In this document: positions 56,783 to 64,000 of the stretch, in pieces | Layout of the letters: each line of letters starts with the position of its first letter | How positions within the stretch are numbered: the stretch's first letter is position 1 | Program-made: the position numbers and the translations under genes | IMG/VR virus record: IMGVR_UViG_3300037245_001419 | Location: 62,001-126,000 of that record | From: a virus | Length of the DNA stretch: 64,000 bases | Reading direction: 5' to 3' (one strand) | The notes under the pieces: model-generated | Seen by the model: the letters and a program-made list of their open reading frames with translations, nothing else | Told to the model about the DNA's origin: nothing | Databases searched by the model: none

Positions 56783-59209
56783 ATGGCTAACGGAAATAAC
56801 AGCTCAAGTAATGTTGGTAACTTTTTAAACTACACCAACCTAACATTCGATGAAATTAGAAGTGATATCTCAAACAGATTGGATGCAGATCCCAGGTTTG
56901 AGAACTTCTTAGAAAGCTCAATATCTCAAACAATCATAGAGATATTTGCAGCAACTACAGATTTAACGAACTACTATCTAGAACGAAGAGCTGAAGAACA
57001 GTATTTTGATACTGCACGGTTAAAATCTTCAGTTATTGTATTAGCTAAGATACTTGGCTATATAGTTACAAGACCTATCCCAGCTTCGAGTTCACTCGAA
57101 ATCGTTATAAAAGGGCCACTACCCTCAGGTTTAGAGGCTGGTGATGAGGTATACTTTCAGAAGTTTAATACCAAGTTCCAACACCAAGGCTTCCCATACA
57201 TCTTAACTAAGACGTATAAGTATATTTTTACCGCTAATGATATTGCAGACGGTACAAGTAACCCAGCATTTAGAAAAACAGTTAACGTAGCCGTTACGAG
57301 TGAATCAGATTTAGTACTTAATGAATTCGGTAATGTACCTCTTTCAGCAACCGAACCAATTGCTATCCTCCAAGGTGAGATTATAGTTCAAGAAGTTCCA
57401 GGTAGCGCTAACTCACAAGCCGGACAAATATTTCAAAAGTATATTATCCCAGACAATCGATTCTCAAACCTATACGGCACAGAAGATCTTAACTATGATA
57501 CTGACACTGCAGTCTTTGACCTTGTCGAGGGGTTAACTAAAGTAGGTGTAGGCCCAGATGAAGATACCGCTTTAGATACAGAAGATAACTTATTTGCTAT
57601 AGATAGACGATCATTACTTACAAATCCAGAAGTATTAAACCAAACTCAGACTTTAGTTGTACCGAAGGTATGTTTATTAAGAACAACTCCTAAAGAAGAA
57701 GTAGAACTATTATTCGGTGATGACTTGATATCTCAGATTGGCGCTAGAACAACCTCTGACAATATATACATTCAATACTTTGCTACAGATGGAACTACAC
57801 CAAATAAAGTAGGCGTACAAACTGAACTAGTCCAAACAAGTAACACACTTGAAGTGATTGGAAAGCCATCTTTATTAATAACTAAGAATTTTGAGTTTAG
57901 ACTTAATAGTAACATCGTTGGCGGTGCTAACTTGGAAAGTATGGAGTCTATTAAAGTAAATGCCCCTTCCCTATTTCAGTCACTTGACAGATTAGTATCA
58001 AAGCAAGACTATGTTATATTTCTTAAGTCGTTAACATCACCAATAAATGTCAATAATGCTTTAGCTTGGGGTGAACAAGAAGAAGTTGAAGCCCTTAACA
58101 AGGCAGGCATCCAAACTAGAGCACTTGTAAAATTATTTAATATAGTATTTTTCTCAGTAGTTGGTGACTTATATCTATTGCCTCCTGGTGGACAGTACTC
58201 ACCTAAAGACTTAACTACTGCCGATAGCTCTAGCTACACAACAACAATACTTGAGGGTGACTATTTCCTAAGTACAGATGAAAATCCAAGTTTTGGTGAG
58301 CAGACTTATTTTAACGTTTACATTAAAAACTCATCTACAAGTTGTGGTGGTGGCGTAATAGAAGCACTTAACGATCAGGAAAGCTTAAATGCAATAGAGA
58401 ATGTAAGAAAAGTAGTTGCCGATCTTCAGACACGAGCACAGATTACAACTAAGAACTTATACATGTCTCCAATCATTCAAAAGTATGGTATTGACGGTAA
58501 CGTTTACCTCCGTAACCTAACAAGCATTAACGATCTTAGAACTAGAGTTAACAATCAGATCTATACATTCTTAAACGATAATGCTGACTTTAATGTACCT
58601 GTATTCATATCTAACATCGTAGAAATTATAGAGAACAACAGAGAAGTTATCAATGCAGATATTTCTTTCGAACCTCTCCCTGTAACATCAGGTACATATA
58701 CTCCGGTGACAGATCTATCTACAGACCCTGACATAGTAGGTACTGGTCTAGTCCCATTAGCGTATGAACCAACCTTAGTATCATTGATAGAACAAGCAAT
58801 ATTTGAGTATCAAACGAACAGACCAAACGCTTTTTTAGGTTCATTGCCAATAGATTCTGAATATTATGATATATCAGACTATAAACAGATTGAATTAGAA
58901 ACCCCACCATTTGCAGTCGGTACTTGGTCTACATATGAATCAGGTGAAATACGAACTGCAGGAATAACAGAGAGAACATTTTATCAAGAACTAATGGATA
59001 ACATGTATAATAACAAATTGAACACTCCTGTAGCGGATGCATATAGAGATTCTGATTTTTTCAGATCATTCACTTCTAGATTAAATAAAACAATGAAGGA
59101 AGCAATTAGAAACAGTATGAGAGATAGTAGCGGTAACATAACAAACTATTCATTAGCTTTAGAAATAGTTCAAATGGTATCTAACATCACATACAGATAT
59201 AAGTTATAA
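56783..59209 (+). CDS. 6: Baseplate wedge protein, gp6-like
   Basis: A long (808-aa) wedge protein with the gp6/gpJ plan. The start NYTNLTFDEIRSDISNRLDAD-type segment is followed by SQTIIEIFAATTDLTNYYLERRAEEQYFDTA. The C-terminal half has NVNNALAWGEQEEV, VADLQTRAQITTKN and a terminal helical arm. T4 gp6 is 660 aa, so there is extra sequence in the middle. ATG 56783 is chosen because GGGAG lies five bases upstream; the earlier ATG at 56771 has a poor site. Confidence 0.88.
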   Translation: MANGNNSSSNVGNFLNYTNLTFDEIRSDISNRLDADPRFENFLESSISQTIIEIFAATTDLTNYYLERRAEEQYFDTARLKSSVIVLAKILGYIVTRPIPASSSLEIVIKGPLPSGLEAGDEVYFQKFNTKFQHQGFPYILTKTYKYIFTANDIADGTSNPAFRKTVNVAVTSESDLVLNEFGNVPLSATEPIAILQGEIIVQEVPGSANSQAGQIFQKYIIPDNRFSNLYGTEDLNYDTDTAVFDLVEGLTKVGVGPDEDTALDTEDNLFAIDRRSLLTNPEVLNQTQTLVVPKVCLLRTTPKEEVELLFGDDLISQIGARTTSDNIYIQYFATDGTTPNKVGVQTELVQTSNTLEVIGKPSLLITKNFEFRLNSNIVGGANLESMESIKVNAPSLFQSLDRLVSKQDYVIFLKSLTSPINVNNALAWGEQEEVEALNKAGIQTRALVKLFNIVFFSVVGDLYLLPPGGQYSPKDLTTADSSSYTTTILEGDYFLSTDENPSFGEQTYFNVYIKNSSTSCGGGVIEALNDQESLNAIENVRKVVADLQTRAQITTKNLYMSPIIQKYGIDGNVYLRNLTSINDLRTRVNNQIYTFLNDNADFNVPVFISNIVEIIENNREVINADISFEPLPVTSGTYTPVTDLSTDPDIVGTGLVPLAYEPTLVSLIEQAIFEYQTNRPNAFLGSLPIDSEYYDISDYKQIELETPPFAVGTWSTYESGEIRTAGITERTFYQELMDNMYNNKLNTPVADAYRDSDFFRSFTSRLNKTMKEAIRNSMRDSSGNITNYSLALEIVQMVSNITYRYKL

Positions 59210-59212
59210 ATA
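59205..59212 (+). promoter_or_regulatory. T4-like late promoter (fibre)
   Basis: TATAAATA overlapping the gp6 stop, 31 bases upstream of the fibre gene at 59244. Confidence 0.75.
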
Positions 59213-59243
59213 TAAAAAAGTATACTCATACTAAGGACAAAAA

Positions 59244-61322
59244 ATGGCTGACGAAAAAATATCCGACTTAAATGTCGCAGGTGCTCTAGCAGGAACGGAG
59301 CCTTTAGCTATCGTTCAAAATTCTGAAACAAAAAAAATTAATGCGGTTGATCTACTGGACTTAAGTTTAAAACAACATTCCGATCTTGGAGATGTTACTT
59401 CAGTTGACACCCATGTCAGTGCCACACCTAATCATAATTTATTTATTGGTGAATTTGCAGGACAAGACAACACAGGAAGTGACAATATATTTTTTGGTCT
59501 TAATGCAGGTAGGGCTTCCACATCTACATCACAATCTGTAGTTATAGGAACCAGTGCTGTAGCGGACGGTAATGCAAGCGGAGTTTACATCGGAAATAGT
59601 GTATGTGGACACGGAGGTGGTACTACAGAGGTAATAATTGGTACTAGTGCTGCATCTGGTCAATCGTACGACGGCCAGGGAAATCTTATAATTGGACAAT
59701 ACGCAGGAAGAGCACTTGAAGTCGTACTCCGCAATACTATTGTTGGAACTGAAGCCGGATCTGGTTTCACTGGAAGCCATCTCCCTGGTGGTGATGTTGG
59801 CGGTGGTGGTGGATGGTATAATACTATTATGGGCTATAGGGCAGGTGTTTATGCTGACGCTTCTAGTTCTGTATGGATTGGTGATTCTGCAGGACGTAAT
59901 ACAAGTGCATCTTATTCAGTTATGATTGGTAGAGATGCAGGTCATGATAATGCAGGTGATTACAACGTTGCAATAGGTATAAACTCTGGTTATAACTCTA
60001 CAGGTGCAAATAATACATCATTAGGTTCAGATACTTTAGTTGAGAATCTTAGCGGTCATGACACAGTTGCAATTGGGTTTGAGGCATTTAAAGAAAACTC
60101 AAATACAAATTCTGTAGCAATTGGATCAAAAGCAGGAGCTAGTGCATCAGGCATGTATCACACTTTAGTTGGTAGTTATGCAGGTGTTGCTACTGATGAA
60201 CATTCAAATACTTTTATAGGGTATAAATCTGGATATTTAGCATCAGGTAACTCCAATACTGGTATTGGTGCAAATGCATTTAGCAGTGGTAACGGATATG
60301 ATGTTGTCATGATAGGACAAGGTGCAGGAAAATATTCTCAAGGTGATAATAATATCGCAATAGGTGCACTCGCATGTAGTGACGCAGGATTTACAGGTGA
60401 GTTAAATACTGTGATCGGCTCGCATGCAGCTAAAAGTCTAACAATCGGAAATCACAATGCAATAATTGGAACTAGTGCTGGATGCGGTTTAACATCTCAA
60501 GATGATAATACGTTTGTTGGTATGGGTTCAGGCGGTTCATCATCTGCAAATAAATGTACACTGATAGGTGGAGAAGCTGGTAATAATTCAATTGGAACTC
60601 AATGTGAGTTTATAGGATATAGATCTGGATTTAATAATACGGGCACGTTAAATGTTGCCATAGGCTCACAATCAAGCTTCAATACAACTGGCGATCTAAA
60701 CGTAGCAATAGGTAGTAATTCATTATTTAGTAATATCGGTGGTAGCGAAAATGTTGCCATTGGTTATGTAGCATTGCAAATACCAACAGCTGTATATAGC
60801 AATGTGGCTATAGGCGCATATGCAGGACAGAACATAGCAGGATCATCAACATCCAATGTATTAATTGGTCATAGGTCAGGACAAAATTCATCGGGATCTC
60901 AAAATGTCGCTATTGGTGATAATACATTAAACAGTACTGTAGGGTCTTCAAATGTTGCTGTAGGATGGAATACAATGGCTGCCTCATTATCAGCTGACTT
61001 TAACGTATCTATCGGTAGTTTCGCTGGCGAATCACTTCTTGGTGATAGAAACGTCATGATAGGATATGGGGCAGGAGCTGCTAACACATCTACAAGTGGG
61101 TGTGTTAAAATTGGTTATGATGCAGGTAAGACTCTAAGCGATGATAATACACTTATTATACATAATTCAGACTCAGCGAGTCCATTGATATCTGCAGACT
61201 TTTCATCGGGAGTATTTGACCTGAATGGCTCATACTCTGTTAATGGAACACCAGGAGTAAGTTTCTCAGGTGCAGTATCAAATATAACAGTAGTAAACGG
61301 ATTAGTAACAGCAGTTTCATAA
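59244..61322 (+). CDS. Tail fibre with YadA-like head repeats
   Basis: A 692-aa protein composed from about residue 70 to 635 of more than 25 short repeats of the form N-V/T-A-I-G-x-x-A/S-G (for example NVAIGSQSS, NTVIGSHAA, NVLIGHRSG). The 14-20-residue period is like the left-handed parallel beta-roll heads of trimeric autotransporter adhesins. The N-terminus (MADEKISDLNVAGALAGTEP) is a common fibre attachment motif. The C-terminus probably makes a trimer tip. It is driven by a late promoter and should be a host-binding fibre. Confidence 0.87.
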   Translation: MADEKISDLNVAGALAGTEPLAIVQNSETKKINAVDLLDLSLKQHSDLGDVTSVDTHVSATPNHNLFIGEFAGQDNTGSDNIFFGLNAGRASTSTSQSVVIGTSAVADGNASGVYIGNSVCGHGGGTTEVIIGTSAASGQSYDGQGNLIIGQYAGRALEVVLRNTIVGTEAGSGFTGSHLPGGDVGGGGGWYNTIMGYRAGVYADASSSVWIGDSAGRNTSASYSVMIGRDAGHDNAGDYNVAIGINSGYNSTGANNTSLGSDTLVENLSGHDTVAIGFEAFKENSNTNSVAIGSKAGASASGMYHTLVGSYAGVATDEHSNTFIGYKSGYLASGNSNTGIGANAFSSGNGYDVVMIGQGAGKYSQGDNNIAIGALACSDAGFTGELNTVIGSHAAKSLTIGNHNAIIGTSAGCGLTSQDDNTFVGMGSGGSSSANKCTLIGGEAGNNSIGTQCEFIGYRSGFNNTGTLNVAIGSQSSFNTTGDLNVAIGSNSLFSNIGGSENVAIGYVALQIPTAVYSNVAIGAYAGQNIAGSSTSNVLIGHRSGQNSSGSQNVAIGDNTLNSTVGSSNVAVGWNTMAASLSADFNVSIGSFAGESLLGDRNVMIGYGAGAANTSTSGCVKIGYDAGKTLSDDNTLIIHNSDSASPLISADFSSGVFDLNGSYSVNGTPGVSFSGAVSNITVVNGLVTAVS

Positions 61323-61333
61323 TAGGATAAATC

Positions 61334-63997
61334 ATGGCGTTTAATTTTATATTAAAAGAAGATGGTGGACACCTTCTTCAAGAAGATGGTGTTTCGAATC
61401 TTATTCTTAATGAAATACAACTACCCCAAAAAATTAATTTGGAAGTTAAACGTACTGTAGCGACAAGTACTGACGTTGAGTACACATTTAGAATTACATC
61501 TCACGACCCAGTCGAATCTATTGATCTATCAAACTATAGAATCGTTCAGTACCTTAACACTAGATGGCCTGGTTCACTCACATATGGATTAGGTCAAGTT
61601 CCAACACCATTCGGTGGTGCTGGCCCTGGTCTAGCTGTATTCGCAGCCCCAGACGATATTGCATTTATAACTGAAGATAAACCACCCCACATATACCCAG
61701 AACGAGATAGATTTTCAATTAAAAGAGCAACTAGATTTGTTCAAGGTACATTACCGTTATCAGGCTCTGGTTATGAAGGTAACTCAATCACAACACACCA
61801 TGGCGTTAATACATGGTCTACAAATTCAGATACAAGATATGATTACGAACCTGAGCACTGCTATACCGCTACTACAGCTACTGACTTTGAAGACAATCAT
61901 ACATTCGTATTAGAATTCAATAGTACAGAAACTAAGACAAATCCAACGTCTCCTGACTGGGATATTGTTACCGAATATATAACCTCAGCAACTATAGACC
62001 CAGAGACTTCAGTTTACCCCTTAAGTGCAGACGGTGACAATACAAAAACATATAATAGAATAGTATACCCAACTAAAGATAATATTATAAAAGAGTTATT
62101 CCCAGCGACAGTTTTTAATAGTGATCCTTTACACTTACTACGTAAAGGCCCTGGTGCAAATGTGAGAATACTAGAATACTACCCTATTAGCGTTCCATTT
62201 AGAGATCAAGTTCTTGCACTAGGAACTTCTGCAGAAAGCTTAACAGACGTTAGAGCAGCAGAATTTTGGAAGTATACAGTTAATACTTTTACTGCAACTA
62301 CAATGGATCTAAATATGTTATCATCAGATTTCGATTCATCAACAGCGACATGGAATACTGAAGTTGACAACGTTAGCGCCAATATGTCAGACACTAATTT
62401 TACAGGTTTATCAGTCCATGACAATCTTGAATTTGCAAGATGGGAAATAACAGACAAAGACATTATTAAATCATGGATGATTCCAACCACATCAGCAAAT
62501 AATAAAGGCGTAGTTACAAAGTATGAAGTTGAATCTTCACCAGTTACAGAAGGCCCATATTTTTCGTCGTTGGAAACAACATTGGGAAATGAAACTAGAC
62601 CAGCATTTGTTATTAACACTAATTTTATTCTAGGTGGTGAACAAATTTGGACTGGTGCAATAAATTCTAACTGGTCTAATCCTGGAAACTGGCAAAATAA
62701 TGAAATACCAAGCATAGGATCAGTAGCAGCTTTTGATGGTGGTGTGTCAACAGTCCCATGTGTATTAGACTCAAACCAATCAGTATATAACCTAACATCA
62801 AATGCAGGTAGTGGAAGTATAAACTTATCGTCATTCGATTTGACAATTGAGGGTAGTATTTGTGACTTTAATGGATTCAGTTCATTGACACAAGAAACAG
62901 GAGGCAAATTAATATTAATAAACTCATGCGTATTAAATCTAGGTCAAGAATTTGCTACCGCATCTTTGCAAACATTGGAAATAACAGAAAATGCACATGT
63001 AAATTATTTCGCAGATAAATCTCTGAGATTGACTGAAAACTTTAATGTCAGTGGTACATTTATGATGCATTCTAATCTTACATTAGATGGGGCGCAATCA
63101 TCGTTTGGTGAAAATGCAATTATAGATTCTGAAAGATCTGGTTCTACAGCATTGTACACAATAACATTATTCGGTGGTTCACTTTCAAACACAGGCACTT
63201 TAAATACTAAAGTTCATTATACTTTTTCTGATAATGTAATAACTGGAAGATTTTATGGGGGAAAAGTATCAGTATCTAACGATGGCAGTCCTTTCGCTTC
63301 AACTACAACTATGACATTTGGAGATGGACAACATACATACCTTGATGGCCTCTTTATTAATAGCTCTCAACAAGGTAGCTTATTAGTAATAGATGCCTCA
63401 GCCAACGACCCAGATATATTAATGTTACAGGGATCAGGATTACTTACAATAGCAACAGGTTTTCCACCTGAAGATGAACTTATATTTTTAATGGGATCAA
63501 AAGATTGGATAATATCTACAGACCAACTAGATTTAGCATTTGTAGATAGTTTCGATTTAGGTGGAGGTGGTGGTTTTTACGTAAATGGTGATACTACTAG
63601 TATAATGTCCCCACTAACAGATATCATAATGCCACCATTAACAATAAATTCATCAACTGAAGTAATTGATATTAATAATAACATATACACACAAAACTTT
63701 ACAATGAATATAGGGTCAACAGTTAATTTTAATCACTTTAATATTAGTGCAGTTGATGCAATCAATATATCAGGAAATTCAGACTCAGTAAATCTATTAT
63801 CTGGAACTTCTCTCGCAGCATCTAACATAAATATTGTTGGAGATCCTTTAGATTATATAGACTTATCGACTGAAGAGTTTTGGTATATAAGTGCATCAGA
63901 TACATTAGATGTTGTTCATGTTGATTTAAAATCTTCAGATGCATCTGGTGGTGTAACTGGTATAGCAATAAGATCAAATGATTTGGGAGAACCATAA
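61334..63997 (+). CDS. 887-aa virion adhesin/fibre
   Basis: A large, beta-rich, Thr/Ser/Asn-rich protein. It starts with MAFNFILKEDGGHLLQEDGV (a repeated LQEDG-type attachment motif) and contains an IWTGAINSNWSNPGNWQNNE segment near 436-455 of the type found in autotransporter passenger beta-helices. Irregular parallel beta-helix repeats follow. Its stop shares a base with an ATG at 63997, so the next gene is translationally coupled and runs off the window. It probably forms a long fibre or baseplate-attached adhesin. Confidence 0.8.
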   Translation: MAFNFILKEDGGHLLQEDGVSNLILNEIQLPQKINLEVKRTVATSTDVEYTFRITSHDPVESIDLSNYRIVQYLNTRWPGSLTYGLGQVPTPFGGAGPGLAVFAAPDDIAFITEDKPPHIYPERDRFSIKRATRFVQGTLPLSGSGYEGNSITTHHGVNTWSTNSDTRYDYEPEHCYTATTATDFEDNHTFVLEFNSTETKTNPTSPDWDIVTEYITSATIDPETSVYPLSADGDNTKTYNRIVYPTKDNIIKELFPATVFNSDPLHLLRKGPGANVRILEYYPISVPFRDQVLALGTSAESLTDVRAAEFWKYTVNTFTATTMDLNMLSSDFDSSTATWNTEVDNVSANMSDTNFTGLSVHDNLEFARWEITDKDIIKSWMIPTTSANNKGVVTKYEVESSPVTEGPYFSSLETTLGNETRPAFVINTNFILGGEQIWTGAINSNWSNPGNWQNNEIPSIGSVAAFDGGVSTVPCVLDSNQSVYNLTSNAGSGSINLSSFDLTIEGSICDFNGFSSLTQETGGKLILINSCVLNLGQEFATASLQTLEITENAHVNYFADKSLRLTENFNVSGTFMMHSNLTLDGAQSSFGENAIIDSERSGSTALYTITLFGGSLSNTGTLNTKVHYTFSDNVITGRFYGGKVSVSNDGSPFASTTTMTFGDGQHTYLDGLFINSSQQGSLLVIDASANDPDILMLQGSGLLTIATGFPPEDELIFLMGSKDWIISTDQLDLAFVDSFDLGGGGGFYVNGDTTSIMSPLTDIIMPPLTINSSTEVIDINNNIYTQNFTMNIGSTVNFNHFNISAVDAINISGNSDSVNLLSGTSLAASNINIVGDPLDYIDLSTEEFWYISASDTLDVVHVDLKSSDASGGVTGIAIRSNDLGEP

Positions 63998-64000
63998 TGC

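Larger units (their letters stand above)
590..63663. repeat. Dispersed nonamer AACTRAAGT (56 exact copies)
   Basis: Hand count of starts on either strand: 590, 2245, 4290, 4660, 6137, 6725, 8471, 10097, 10236, 12976, 13054, 14317, 14944, 15213, 17284, 17410, 17643, 19989, 20045, 20491, 21132, 21925, 22341, 22812, 23606, 24084, 26331, 26689, 26912, 30164, 30785, 34911, 35076, 36333, 37511, 38476, 38497, 38538, 41800, 47429, 48771, 53389, 53432, 54044, 54378, 54659, 55493, 56439, 56544, 57535, 57650, 59397, 60033, 60162, 62016, 63655. The next base is A in 37 of 56. A and G are equally common at R. Copies split 24 to 32 between strands. Confidence 0.85.

Noticed and set aside
59440-61250. Repetitive DNA as a possible microsatellite or CRISPR
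   Set aside because: The periodicity follows the N-x-A-I-G protein repeat and the units are degenerate.
62206-62907. 233-aa minus-strand open frame inside the last fibre gene
   Set aside because: The plus-strand frame is continuous, in the direction of the operon and protein-like; the antisense frame has no signals.
1-64000. tRNA genes
   Set aside because: No cloverleaf with a GTTCRANNC-type arm and CCA-adjacent stem was seen in the intergenic regions.

Overview
The window is part of the genome of a tailed, contractile-tail bacteriophage that is a distant relative of T4. The basis is a T4-type replication and recombination set (gp41, UvsX, gp43, gp46, gp47, UvsY, UvsW), a gp55-like late sigma factor, and a structural block in roughly T4 order: portal, protease, scaffold, capsid, neck, gp15, terminase, sheath, tube, hub, gp25, gp6. 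The DNA is AT-rich (about one third G+C by eye). No tRNA, rRNA, integrase or CRISPR array was seen. The host cannot be named; the -35/-10 boxes and Shine-Dalgarno sites suit an ordinary sigma-70 bacterium.

Region 1 (1-14.5 kb, minus strand) is the early/middle block: helicase gp41, UvsX, DNA polymerase gp43, a DHH phosphoesterase, an SPFH/band-7 membrane protein, a glycosyltransferase, gp47, a run of small zinc-ribbon paralogues with two tiny membrane peptides, gp55 and gp46. It is driven by promoters of the form TTGACT-17-TATAAT (135-163, 7876-7904, 14426-14454). The last of these overlaps one of two identical 17-bp palindromes that look like operators. Region 2 (14.2-17.5 kb) is a long AT-rich regulatory stretch, a small plus-strand gene, and an isolated D5/primase-helicase-like ATPase with its own promoter.

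Region 3 (17.5-31.7 kb, plus strand) holds UvsY, a repetitive 605-aa protein, UvsW, a gp14-like neck paralogue and an accessory set of fibre/adhesin proteins, including one of 1341 aa. Region 4 (31.7-43.9 kb) is head, neck and packaging. The gp13 neck gene is inverted there, and a terminase-like ATPase that has lost its P-loop lies just upstream of intact gp17. Region 5 (44-64 kb) is the tail: sheath, tubes, chaperones, tape measure, hub, LysM-like wedge protein, gp5-like spike without lysozyme, gp25, gp6 and large fibres.

Late genes are preceded by exact T4-like late promoter words (TATAAATA, often TATAAATAATT). One sits on the minus strand in front of the inverted gp13 gene. Together with the gp55 homologue this shows a T4-style late transcription programme.

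The most unusual feature is a dispersed nonamer, AACTRAAGT. I counted 56 exact copies by hand on both strands, against two or three expected from composition. They lie in coding DNA in several frames and at higher density in intergenic DNA. Its function is unknown.
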